NCBI RefSeq assembly: GCF_000375645.1
Contig: NZ_AQWR01000003.1
Coordinates: forward strand, 1 to 64,000
Direction of reading: 5' to 3'
DNA: 64,000 bases
Source of the DNA: Porphyromonas bennonis DSM 23058 = JCM 16335
GTDB lineage: Bacteria > Bacteroidota > Bacteroidia > Bacteroidales > Porphyromonadaceae
Part shown: positions 26,464-34,814 of the stretch, piece after piece
Position numbering within the stretch: the stretch's first letter is position 1
Layout: each line of letters begins with the position of its first letter
Notes under the pieces: model-generated
Told to the model about the DNA's origin: nothing
The model's database searches: none
Seen by the model: the letters and a program-made list of their open reading frames with translations, nothing else
Program-made: the position numbers and the translations under genes

Positions 26464-27408
26464 ATGAATAAGCAATCTACCCTTACCCTCCTCCTCGCAG
26501 GAGCACTCCTGACCCTTCTTGCCTGCTCATGCACGGGGAAGAGTAAGGAGGAGCGCCGCCTGCCGTCGCTGAAGATCGGCGCCATGTCGTCAATGGACTA
26601 CCTGCCCTACGTGGTGGCTGAGAAGATGGGGATCTACGACTCGCTGGGGCTGGAGGTGGAGATCGTCAAGTTTTTCTCCGCCAACGATCGGGATGCCGCC
26701 TTCCGTGCCGCCCAGGTGGATGGTACCGTGATCGACTATACCGGCGCAGCGATCCAGCATGCTGCCGGGATGCCTCTCGCGCTCATCACCGCCCACGACG
26801 GCTACTTCGAGATGATGGCGACCGGCGGGCTCTCTACCATGGAGGATCTGAGGGGGAAGAAGGTGGGCGTCTCGCGTAATACCGTGATCGACTACTCTAC
26901 CGACCTGATGCTCCGCGCCGCCGGCATGGAGCCGACGGACGTCGAGAAGCCGGAGGTGAATAAGATCCCTCTTCGGCTCGAGATGATGCTTGGTGGCGAG
27001 CTGGAGGGCTCGGTCTTCCCCGACCCCTTCATCACCATTGCGAAGTCTAAGGGCTTCGCCTCCCTCTCCTCCACCAGGGCGCTCGGCATCTCTGTCACCG
27101 GTACGATGATGCGACGCGAGGCTCTGGACGAGAAGTCGGAGTCGGTGAAGCTCCTCCTCGAGGGGTACAATCTCGGTGTCGACTACCTGCTCTCTCACCC
27201 CCGCTCCGAGTGGCAGTCGATCCTCGTCGAGGATGCCGGCATCCCTGAGGGGCTGGTCGATCAGGTGACCCTTCCGGACTATCGTCATGCGGCGCTCCCC
27301 TCAGCCAAGGATATGGAGGAGACGCTCGCCTGGCTCCATGAGCACGACCTCGTCCCGGCGGACTATACCGGCGAGGGACTGGTCGACGGCTCGTATCTCC
27401 CGCAGTAA
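26464..27408 (+). CDS. ABC importer substrate-binding lipoprotein (SsuA/NMT1 type)
   Basis: A 314-residue periplasmic binding lipoprotein. The signal peptide MNKQSTLTLLLAGALLTLLACSC provides a lipobox at one of two nearby cysteines. The fold marks LPSLKIGAMSSMDYLPYVVAEKMGIYDSLGLEVEIVKF, seen here in MDYLPYVVAEKMG and GLEVEIV, fit the nitrate/sulfonate/taurine/pyrimidine-precursor (NMT1/SsuA) group. DLRGKKVGVSRNTVIDY is the ligand-binding lobe motif. An in-frame start 21 nt upstream is possible, but this ATG precedes the natural signal peptide. It heads a four-gene operon with an ATPase, a permease and a porin, under a divergent AraC regulator. The ligand is unknown. Confidence 0.88.
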   Translation: MNKQSTLTLLLAGALLTLLACSCTGKSKEERRLPSLKIGAMSSMDYLPYVVAEKMGIYDSLGLEVEIVKFFSANDRDAAFRAAQVDGTVIDYTGAAIQHAAGMPLALITAHDGYFEMMATGGLSTMEDLRGKKVGVSRNTVIDYSTDLMLRAAGMEPTDVEKPEVNKIPLRLEMMLGGELEGSVFPDPFITIAKSKGFASLSSTRALGISVTGTMMRREALDEKSESVKLLLEGYNLGVDYLLSHPRSEWQSILVEDAGIPEGLVDQVTLPDYRHAALPSAKDMEETLAWLHEHDLVPADYTGEGLVDGSYLPQ

Positions 27409-27416
27409 CCGAGCTT

Positions 27417-28115
27417 ATGAGTCGGGTGTCGATAGAGCACCTCTCGGTCGCCTATAAGGGGCGACGAGGCGAGACGGTGGCGGTAGAGGATCTCACGCTC
27501 ACGCTCGAGGATGGGGAGATCCTCGGGCTGACCGGTCCCTCGGGGTGCGGTAAGTCGACGCTCCTCCACGTCCTCTCCGGGATCATCACCGACTATGAGG
27601 GGACAGTGCTGATCGATGACCTGCCCCCTGATCCTAAGGTCCACTCCGTGGCGCTGGTTCCGCAGGGCTTTGCCCTCCTCCCCTGGATGACGGTTCGAGA
27701 GAATATCCTCCTTCCCCATACGCTAGGAGGAAAGGAGTGTCCCAATGCCACCCACCTGGATGAAGTGCTGGAGACGCTTGAGATCGCCCCCTTCGTCGAT
27801 CGCTATCCGCGCGAGTTGAGTGGCGGGCAGAGACAGCGGGTCGCTCTGGCGAGGACGATGGTGCAGGACCCGGACCTGCTGCTCCTCGATGAGCCCTTCT
27901 CGGCACTCGACATCGGGACCGCAGAGCGGAGTAGGGCGCTCCTGCAGCACTTCCGCCGCAGGCTCGGGCTGACGACGATCCTCGTGAGTCACAATGTGGA
28001 GGAGATCGCCGGACTGGCGAAGCGGGTGATCGTCATGGGTGGCACGCCGGGGCGTATCCTCTCTGAGACGAGAGGCGCATCGGCGGAGCGCCTCGCAGAG
28101 GAGATCAAGTCATGA
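27417..28115 (+). CDS. ABC importer ATP-binding subunit
   Basis: A 232-residue nucleotide-binding domain of the nitrate/sulfonate/taurine class. Walker A is GPSGCGKST (residues 40-48), the Q-loop region VPQGFALLPWMTV, the signature LSGGQRQRVALAR, Walker B LLLLDEPFSALD, and the switch His lies in VSHNVEEI. It sits on the cytoplasmic face and powers uptake. It begins 8 nt after the binding-protein gene, and its stop overlaps the permease start by 4 nt (ATGA), showing tight coupling. Confidence 0.95.
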   Translation: MSRVSIEHLSVAYKGRRGETVAVEDLTLTLEDGEILGLTGPSGCGKSTLLHVLSGIITDYEGTVLIDDLPPDPKVHSVALVPQGFALLPWMTVRENILLPHTLGGKECPNATHLDEVLETLEIAPFVDRYPRELSGGQRQRVALARTMVQDPDLLLLDEPFSALDIGTAERSRALLQHFRRRLGLTTILVSHNVEEIAGLAKRVIVMGGTPGRILSETRGASAERLAEEIKS

Positions 28116-28864
28116 GACCGGATAGCATCACTTACCGCTTCCTCGTCGGCACGCTGCTGATCAATCTGATCTGGTACGTAGCCTATCTCCTCATCGGGGA
28201 GGGGGCCTTGATCTCGCCACTGGTGGTCTACCGTCATCTGCCGGCGCTCCTGGCGGGGAAGATGGGACCGCACCTCCTGGCGAGTCTCTATCGGATCCTC
28301 CTCGGCATCCCCATTGCGCTACTCCTCGGTCTGGTCATCGCCTGGCTGATCTACAGCTATCGCCCCTTCGGTCGGGCGATGAATGCCCTCACCTACCTCG
28401 CCTATCCGATCCCGAAGCTCGCTCTCCTGCCGATCGTTATGCTTATAGCCGGGCTGGGCGATGGGGGAAAGGTGGCGATGATCGTCCTGATCCTGATTTT
28501 CCAGGTGATCGTCAATGTCCGCGACAGCCTCACGAATATCCCCCGGGAGAGCTTCCACATAGCTCGCTCTCTCGGTGCCGATCGCTGGCGTATCCTGCGG
28601 TACATCCTCCTGCCGGCAGCGCTGCCGGATATCCTCTCTACGCTCCGCGTCGCCATCGGGACGGCGATCTCTGTCCTCTTCGTCACGGAGACCTACGGCA
28701 CCGACCGCGGCATGGGGTACTTCATCACCGATGCCTGGATGCGCTTTGACTACATCGATATGTACGGCGGGATCGTCGTCCTGAGCATCACCGGATTTAT
28801 CTTGTTTATTCTTACAGATATTGCTGAGGAGCACTTCTGTCGATGGCGCTCAGCAGGTCACTAA
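28112..28864 (+). CDS. ABC importer permease subunit
   Basis: A 250-residue inner-membrane protein with about six hydrophobic helices, of the BPD_transp_1 type. The EAA-like coupling motif appears around FHIARSLGADRWRILRYILLPAALPDI (shown by ARSLGADRWRIL and LPAALPDI), which contacts the ATPase. Its N-terminus overlaps the ATPase stop codon. It forms the channel of the importer with the two preceding genes. It is followed after 16 nt by a porin, so the operon continues. Confidence 0.93.
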   Translation: MRPDSITYRFLVGTLLINLIWYVAYLLIGEGALISPLVVYRHLPALLAGKMGPHLLASLYRILLGIPIALLLGLVIAWLIYSYRPFGRAMNALTYLAYPIPKLALLPIVMLIAGLGDGGKVAMIVLILIFQVIVNVRDSLTNIPRESFHIARSLGADRWRILRYILLPAALPDILSTLRVAIGTAISVLFVTETYGTDRGMGYFITDAWMRFDYIDMYGGIVVLSITGFILFILTDIAEEHFCRWRSAGH

Positions 28865-28880
28865 TTCACTTCTTTATCTT

Positions 28881-29885
28881 ATGAAAAAAGCACTACTATC
28901 GCTTCTCCTCCTCTTCGTCCTGATGCCCGGTCTATCGGCACAGGGGCACCATCACTTCGATAGGGGAAAGCGCATCGAGATCCACGGGTACGGTCAGGTC
29001 TACTACGATGCGCTACTTGGGCCGGGGAAGAATTCCTTTGGCGTCAATAAGTCAGAGCTTATGGGGACCATGCGCATTACCGACCGGTGGAGCGCGGCTG
29101 TCCTCTTTCAGCTCAATAGCCCCGCGATCCTCAAGGAGCTAAATATGTCCTACCGCTTCGCTCCGGAGCTGAGCCTCCGTGTGGGGCAGATGAAGACGCC
29201 CTTCGGTCTGGAGAATCAGGTGGCGCCTTTCCTCAATCCGCTGAGCCTCGGCGGAACCATGCCGACGGTCTACTTCGCCGGCGTGGGGATGGATCCGCTC
29301 TACTCGGGTACCTCCGGGAGGGATATTGGTCTCGAGATGTCGGGTGACCTCTGGGGCAGGGTGCTCTCCTACAAGCTGGCGGTGATGAATGGTCAGGGGA
29401 TGAATGCCCTTGACCTCGGCACCAGCAAGATGTACGGCGGTGCCCTCTACATTCGCCCCATACCCTTGCTGACGCTCCACGCCTCCTACCTCGGTGGTGA
29501 GCTCCACGCGATGGGGGCCGGCAAGGGGGTCGAGGCGGGTGCGCCCTATGTCCGTCACCGCGTCAGCGGCGCCGTGCAGCTGGCCACCAAGCCGGTCTCC
29601 CTGACGGGTGAGTATATGTATGGCAAGGATGCCGGGGTCGTGGGACAGGGGGCTTACCTCACCGCTGTGGCACATATGACCAAGCGGTACGACTTCGTCG
29701 CCTCCGTGGACTACCTCAAGACCGGCATGGGTCCCGGCAGTCTCCTCACCAGTACGCTCGGTGTGCAGCACTGGTTTGGCAAGCTCTCCCGCTGGCAGCT
29801 GGAGTATCGTCTCGTCGCACCGCAGGGTGAGGGACACGGCCCGATGGACCACCACATCCGGATGCAGTTCCAGTTCGGCTTCTGA
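28881..29885 (+). CDS. Outer-membrane porin of the ABC importer operon
   Basis: A 334-residue beta-barrel with signal peptide MKKALLSLLLLFVLMPGLSAQ and terminal Phe (MQFQFGF). It is a close paralogue of the porin at 9763-10776 (shared SGRDIGLE.SGDLWG, YKLAVMNGQGMN, KMYGG.LY.RP). An in-frame upstream start would overlap the permease and lacks a signal peptide, so 28881 is preferred. Its place at the end of an importer operon suggests it admits the same solute through the outer membrane, giving a complete route porin > binding lipoprotein > permease/ATPase. The solute is not known. Confidence 0.87.
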   Translation: MKKALLSLLLLFVLMPGLSAQGHHHFDRGKRIEIHGYGQVYYDALLGPGKNSFGVNKSELMGTMRITDRWSAAVLFQLNSPAILKELNMSYRFAPELSLRVGQMKTPFGLENQVAPFLNPLSLGGTMPTVYFAGVGMDPLYSGTSGRDIGLEMSGDLWGRVLSYKLAVMNGQGMNALDLGTSKMYGGALYIRPIPLLTLHASYLGGELHAMGAGKGVEAGAPYVRHRVSGAVQLATKPVSLTGEYMYGKDAGVVGQGAYLTAVAHMTKRYDFVASVDYLKTGMGPGSLLTSTLGVQHWFGKLSRWQLEYRLVAPQGEGHGPMDHHIRMQFQFGF

Positions 29886-29903
29886 CGGTTAAGTTTTTCT
29901 GGC

Positions 29904-29911
29904 TAACTTTG
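29904..29911 (+). promoter_or_regulatory. -7 element of the transglutaminase-like operon
   Basis: TAACTTTG, exact TAnnTTTG, 24 nt before the start codon. It overlaps a perfect 7-bp inverted repeat, GGCTAAC (29901-29907) with GTTAGCC (29929-29935), the second arm ending right at the ATG. This could be an operator or a leader hairpin. Confidence 0.5.
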
Positions 29912-29935
29912 GTCTGTATATAAAAACCGTTAGCC

Positions 29936-32572
29936 ATGAATAGACTTACACCTCTTACTCTTCTACTCGCTCTGACCCTCTTCGCCACCTCATGCGGCGG
30001 GGGGCGGAGCGAGTCGCTTTTTCCCTCCGATGTGATGGCTCGTGCTGAGAAAGCCCTCGAGACGAAGATCGACACCCTCGGCATAGTCTCTCCGACCGAC
30101 TCCCTCCGCTTCGTCGACGTGACCGCCGAGGAGCGGGATGCGATGACCTACCTCTACGCCTATATGAGTCTGCCGGACCTGATGGATCACAGCATTGCCT
30201 ATCATCTGGATAATGTCCGGGTGACGCTGAGGGCGAGGGAGGAGATGCCGTGGGTGAAGGAGGTCCCGGGCGCTCTCTTCCGCGCCTTTGTCCTCCCTAA
30301 GCGGGTGAATAACGAGGTGCTGGATGACTTCCGGACTACCTATTACGACGAATTGTCCGCCCTCGTCGATACCATGACGATGGAGCAGGCGGTCCTGGCG
30401 CTCAATCGTTGGGCCCATAAGCACATCACCTATCAGCCCTCGGACGGTCGCACCTCCAGCCCGATTGCCACGCTGCGGAATGCCCTCGGCCGCTGTGGTG
30501 AGCAGAGTACCTTCGTCGTCGCGGTGCTCCGGACCGTCGGCATACCGGCGCGGCAGGTCTACACACCCCGCTGGGCGCATACGGACGACAACCACGCCTG
30601 GGTCGAGGCGTGGGTAGATGGGAAGTGGCACTACCTCGGGGCGAGCGAACCAGCCCCCGTGCTGGACAATGCTTGGTTTGACGCCCCGGTGATGCGGGCG
30701 ATGATGCTCCATACCACTGCCTTTGGTGACTACGATGGCGACGAGGAGGTGCTGAGCAAAAACGATTGCTTCACCGAGCTCAATGTGACGCCCAATTACA
30801 TCCGCACCGCACCGATGACCGTCCGCGTCCTGGACGAGGCTGGTAAGCCGGTCGATGGCGCCACCGTCACCTACCGCATCTACAACTACGCCGAGCTCTA
30901 CCCCCTTGTCACCCGCACAACCGATGCTCGAGGAGAAGCGGTGACTAACCTCGGTCTCGGGGATGTGGTGATCTTTGCCTCCAAGGGCAAGGACCGAGTC
31001 GCGATGGAGAAGATGACCAATAAGGAGGGCGGCAGCACCCTCGAGCTGACCCTCCGCCCGCTCGACACCATACCGGCGGAGCAACACCTTCGGCTCACCC
31101 CGCCGGTTGAGCAGACCCCGGAGGTTAGGTACACCGAAGCTCAGGCGGCAGAGAATGCTCGTCTACTCGCCGATGAGGATGCCGTCCGTGAGTCGTATAC
31201 CGCCACCTTCCCCACAGCAGAGCAGGCTGCCTCACTGGCCGACGAGCTGGGCGCAATGGGCGAGGACCGCACCTTGCTCCTTGACCTCTTCCCCAAGAGC
31301 CGCGGATACCACGCTACGATAGAGCACTTCCTCCGCCACTCGGCTGAGAGCGGACGGCTGCACCACGCCCTTCTCCTTCTCTCTTCTCTCACCGAGAAGG
31401 ACCTCCACGATGTATCCATTACCGCCCTCGAGCAGGTGCTCGACCGAGATCTCACCGACGCTGACTGGCAGGAGCCGATGATCTACTGCCCGAGGGCCAT
31501 GGACCGTGAGCCGATCGCGCCACAGCAGCCGGAGCTGGATCTGATCTGCGAGCAGATCCTTGGCAACGAGGAGCTCAGCCGAGAGGAGCGAGTGACCCGG
31601 ATCCTCGATCGTATGGGTCAGCTCTCGTACGACAAGCAGTACAATCCGCTCAACCTCCCCATGACGCCCGCCTCCACCTGGATCCTCCAGCGCGGTAACC
31701 AGCGCTCCCTCACCATCCTGCTGATCCGACTGCTCCGCACGGCCGGAGTACCGACCTGGTATGACTTCGGCAACAGCGTTGTCCGCTACCGCGACGATGA
31801 GGGTAGGGAGCAGGTGATCCCTTATCTAAAGGAGGAGAAGGAGGCTGCTGCGGACTGCCCCCTACAGCTCACCTACGAGCAGGGGTCAAATACCGTCCGC
31901 ACGCCCCACTACACGTCTCACTTCACCGTCGGCTACTTCGATCCTGCCGATGGACAGATGAGGACCTACTACTTCGACGACATGGTTCCCTACACCGATC
32001 TGCAGGGCAAGTCGCTCCTCTACCCGGACAACTTCCTCCTCACCGGCAGCAGGCTTGCCGACGGCACCGTCCTCGCCTCCATCCGGAGGATGAGTTGCGG
32101 GAAGCCTATGGCGATCGACTTCGACAGGGAGGAGGGTGCCCTGGCGGTGATCGGAAACTTCGATTCCGAGTCCCTCTACGAGGATCTCTCGGGCGAGGAG
32201 CGCTCACTCCTCAGCACCACGGGACGGGGCTACTACCTCCTCGTGCTGGCCCGCGATGCCCACGAGCCGTCCGATCATATCCTCCGCGACCTAGGCGCCA
32301 TCGCTGACGGGTCCGGCAAGCTACCCATCCCGACCGTTGTCCTCACACCGCAGGCGCCCTCTGAGGCGCTCCATAGCCTCCTCCCTGGAGCCTCTTGGGG
32401 TGTCGACACACAGGGACTGGATATAGCGCTTGCAGAGGGTCTGGAGCGCTCCCTGCCGCTTGACTATCCGGTGGTGATCGTTGCCGACACCTTCAATCGC
32501 GTTGTCTACTTCCACCAGGGTTACACCATCGGTATCGGTGGACAGATCGCCGATGTCCTCTCACGACTATGA
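29936..32572 (+). CDS. Lipoprotein with transglutaminase-like domain
   Basis: An 878-residue predicted lipoprotein (lipobox ATSC, Cys20). A transglutaminase/protease-like core lies at about residues 150-230: catalytic Cys187 in GRCGEQSTF and His220 in DDNHAWVEAWVDGKWHYLG. The usual Asp-containing block (WxxxDPT) is replaced by HYLGASEP, a variant whose effect is uncertain. A prealbumin-like domain follows (TVRVLDEAGKPVDGATVTYRIY). A second, degenerate papain-like region near 555-600 (STWILQRGNQRSLTILLIRLLRTAGVPTWY, shown by RGNQRSLT and TAGVPTWY) lacks a clear Cys. The C-terminus includes a possible thioredoxin-like segment. It is translationally coupled to a fimbrillin-like gene. The substrate is unknown. 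Confidence 0.82.
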   Translation: MNRLTPLTLLLALTLFATSCGGGRSESLFPSDVMARAEKALETKIDTLGIVSPTDSLRFVDVTAEERDAMTYLYAYMSLPDLMDHSIAYHLDNVRVTLRAREEMPWVKEVPGALFRAFVLPKRVNNEVLDDFRTTYYDELSALVDTMTMEQAVLALNRWAHKHITYQPSDGRTSSPIATLRNALGRCGEQSTFVVAVLRTVGIPARQVYTPRWAHTDDNHAWVEAWVDGKWHYLGASEPAPVLDNAWFDAPVMRAMMLHTTAFGDYDGDEEVLSKNDCFTELNVTPNYIRTAPMTVRVLDEAGKPVDGATVTYRIYNYAELYPLVTRTTDARGEAVTNLGLGDVVIFASKGKDRVAMEKMTNKEGGSTLELTLRPLDTIPAEQHLRLTPPVEQTPEVRYTEAQAAENARLLADEDAVRESYTATFPTAEQAASLADELGAMGEDRTLLLDLFPKSRGYHATIEHFLRHSAESGRLHHALLLLSSLTEKDLHDVSITALEQVLDRDLTDADWQEPMIYCPRAMDREPIAPQQPELDLICEQILGNEELSREERVTRILDRMGQLSYDKQYNPLNLPMTPASTWILQRGNQRSLTILLIRLLRTAGVPTWYDFGNSVVRYRDDEGREQVIPYLKEEKEAAADCPLQLTYEQGSNTVRTPHYTSHFTVGYFDPADGQMRTYYFDDMVPYTDLQGKSLLYPDNFLLTGSRLADGTVLASIRRMSCGKPMAIDFDREEGALAVIGNFDSESLYEDLSGEERSLLSTTGRGYYLLVLARDAHEPSDHILRDLGAIADGSGKLPIPTVVLTPQAPSEALHSLLPGASWGVDTQGLDIALAEGLERSLPLDYPVVIVADTFNRVVYFHQGYTIGIGGQIADVLSRL

Positions 32573-34482
32573 ATAAATTCTCTTTCCTCTCCCTCCCCCT
32601 TCTCGCCCTTCTCCTCTCTGCCTGTGCGCAGCAAGTGGAGCTGACCGAGGAGACCGAGGAGCGTATCTACCCTGACTTCGTTGCCTCCGCGCCACGCCTG
32701 CGTGTCCTCGATGACCGCTGGGAGGCGGGCGACCAGATCGGGATCTTCTCCTCCCGGGAGACCGATGTCCCCTATGTCACGACGCATGGGGACGGCGCCT
32801 TTGCCCCCCGGAGTGATCGGCGCATCTCCATGGCTCCGGAGGGTGAGACCTTCCACGCCTACTACCCCTACAGCTACGGCGGCGGGGGATCTGTCTCCTT
32901 CGACTTGCGAGACCAGTGCGCTCTGCTCTATGGGGAGGGAAAAGGAATCAAAGGGGAGACTCAGGTGGAGCTCTCCTTCTCTCACCGGCTCTCCCAGATC
33001 CGTGTCCGACTCGTCTCTGAGATCGAGGGACTGGACCTCTCCGATGCGACTGTGGAGCTGCTGGGCTACCGCTCCGGAGGGCTGATGGATAAGCGGAGCG
33101 GCACCATTACGGCGGGCGAAGCAGTGGAACCTCTCTCTGCGGTGCGCTATGGAGACACGTTTGTCTCCTACATCCTGCCTGGCGAGACGCTTGGTGACCC
33201 ATCGCACAAGATCCAGATCGGCGTGGGGAGCAAGACGGTCACGCTCGATGAGCCGGCCTTTGAGCAGGTCGCTAGGTCGGAGAGCGGCATCTACTACTCC
33301 CTGATCCTGCACCTTAAGCAGTCTACTCCGGAAGTCTCCTCCGGGGGCTTCTCTGCCTCCATCCGCTCCTTCGTCGAGGGCGGTCGGATCGAGGGGGACA
33401 TCTACCTGGACGACCCTACGGTCGGAGTCGGTGAGCGAACCATCCTGGAGGAGCACTTCGATACGTCGCTTGGTCAGATGAGCAGCCATACCGTCATCGG
33501 CACAGGGGTCGACTTCCGTGCGGATGAGGGCTGTGCGACGGTGTCGAGTGAGGGCATGGGGATCACCAAGATCCTACTCCTCTCCCCTTCGCTCGACTTC
33601 ACCAGCGTCTCTGATGCCCGGCTCTCCTTCGCTCACAGCATCATCGGCGGAAAGAGGATGCAGGAGCAGCAGACGCTCTTTGTGACCACGGAGGACTTCC
33701 CGCTCGATGATCCTGAGGCGGCTCGGTGGCAGCAGGTGACCATCCCCAATTACCCCTCGGCGAAGTCGGAGGACTTTGTCCCCAATTCGATCTCCCTCCC
33801 GGACTTCGTCTACGGGCAGGCCAATGTCCACTTCGCCTTTGTCTACACCAGCAAGGGCTACGAGAGCGTGAGGTGGCGCATCGACGACCTGCTCCTCCGG
33901 GTGACCGACAGCGGATCGGTCGATGATACGCCCGATCCGGGGAGGGACCCGGGGGATGCGAAGTGGCTCTTCGATGGCGCTGACTGCGAGAGTGAGACAG
34001 ACTTCAGGGCCGCACTTGGCAAGCAGGGATTGCGAAGTTATGCGGTCATCTCGCGAGACCACGCCTACCCGGATCGCGGTCAGGTGCTCTCGGTGGTCAA
34101 GAGGCTTAATGGGAATGAGTACCTCCTCTCCTTCAAGGGCGCGATCCCCTCTGGCACGGAGACGATCTCCTTCCTCCTCAAGGGCGTCAGCTCCGCCCGC
34201 TCTATGTCGGTCAATGTCTACTCCGATCAGGTGGGGGCAAATGGTCAGCAGAGCTACGTCTGCTACAATCTCGGCGAGGTCGGCTCACGTGATGTCGTCC
34301 TGCAGCCAGAACCGCGGAATCTCTACAAAGGCACCATCAACACCCGTGGTCAGTGGATCAAGGTCTCCCTGGATGTCCGATCGGTAGGGCTCAGCTCTCA
34401 GCGCGGTGGCGAGTCGCTGGCGATCAAGCTCGGCGGCGCATCCGACATCGACCTGATGCTGGATGACTTCTGTTTCCGGTAA
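32569..34482 (+). CDS. Fimbrillin-like lipoprotein with choice-of-anchor domain
   Basis: A 637-residue predicted lipoprotein (LLLSAC, Cys19). The N-terminal half (about residues 30-260) has the fimbrillin/Mfa-like pattern: RWEAGDQIGIFSS, FHAYYPYSYGG, and VELSFSHRLSQIRVRL. From about 285 to 450 it has a choice-of-anchor J (cleaved-adhesin) jelly-roll: ILEEHFDTSLG, LLLSPSLDFTSVSDARLSF, WRIDDLLLRV. A further beta domain ends the protein. The start overlaps the transglutaminase-like gene by 4 nt. It is probably a surface adhesin or fimbrial subunit, but no assembly partners are encoded nearby. 34483-34579 downstream holds no gene. Confidence 0.8.
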   Translation: MNKFSFLSLPLLALLLSACAQQVELTEETEERIYPDFVASAPRLRVLDDRWEAGDQIGIFSSRETDVPYVTTHGDGAFAPRSDRRISMAPEGETFHAYYPYSYGGGGSVSFDLRDQCALLYGEGKGIKGETQVELSFSHRLSQIRVRLVSEIEGLDLSDATVELLGYRSGGLMDKRSGTITAGEAVEPLSAVRYGDTFVSYILPGETLGDPSHKIQIGVGSKTVTLDEPAFEQVARSESGIYYSLILHLKQSTPEVSSGGFSASIRSFVEGGRIEGDIYLDDPTVGVGERTILEEHFDTSLGQMSSHTVIGTGVDFRADEGCATVSSEGMGITKILLLSPSLDFTSVSDARLSFAHSIIGGKRMQEQQTLFVTTEDFPLDDPEAARWQQVTIPNYPSAKSEDFVPNSISLPDFVYGQANVHFAFVYTSKGYESVRWRIDDLLLRVTDSGSVDDTPDPGRDPGDAKWLFDGADCESETDFRAALGKQGLRSYAVISRDHAYPDRGQVLSVVKRLNGNEYLLSFKGAIPSGTETISFLLKGVSSARSMSVNVYSDQVGANGQQSYVCYNLGEVGSRDVVLQPEPRNLYKGTINTRGQWIKVSLDVRSVGLSSQRGGESLAIKLGGASDIDLMLDDFCFR

Positions 34483-34579
34483 CTCTGCAGACTCTCTGTC
34501 GGGAGGGCTGTGTCAGTGGTAGCAACATTCTCACTCCGATGTCTTACCCTCAAATAGCTTGAGGTGGGGCAGGAATGAA

Positions 34580-34685
34580 TGCAAATATATCACCATCCCT
34601 CCCGCGACTGTCTCTCGCAGTCCTCCCCTGTCTCTTCTCTGCATGTACGGTAGACTTCCCTACACTTCCCGATCCGCTTATCCTG
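34580..34685 (-). repeat. Promoter-bearing repeat R1, copy B (inverted)
   Basis: The minus-strand counterpart of 732-834, about 80% identical by hand alignment. The perfect -7 element TATATTTG is at 34582-34589, directed left toward the end of the fimbrillin-like gene. A short hairpin (CCTCAA / TTGAGG, about 34549-34566) lies just downstream of it. Confidence 0.75.
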
Positions 34686-34721
34686 AAATAGGTTGACATC
34701 TATGGAGTGATGGAAGGGTAG

Positions 34722-34790
34722 GGGTGACGTATTTGAGTGGTACAGAAGCCACTCCACTCATCGTGAAGGTTGGGAACGAAGCACCCCTTG
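34722..34790. repeat. Dispersed repeat R2, copy a
   Basis: About 69 bp matching 53196-53265 at roughly 56 of 70 positions by hand alignment, including the shared blocks GGGTGACG, ATTTGAG, GTGAAG and a perfect 19-nt end GGGAACGAAGCACCCCTTG. It lies between R1-B and the end of the outer-membrane protein gene. Confidence 0.8.
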
Positions 34791-34814
34791 ACGTTGCTGA
34801 GGAACAGTCAATAC

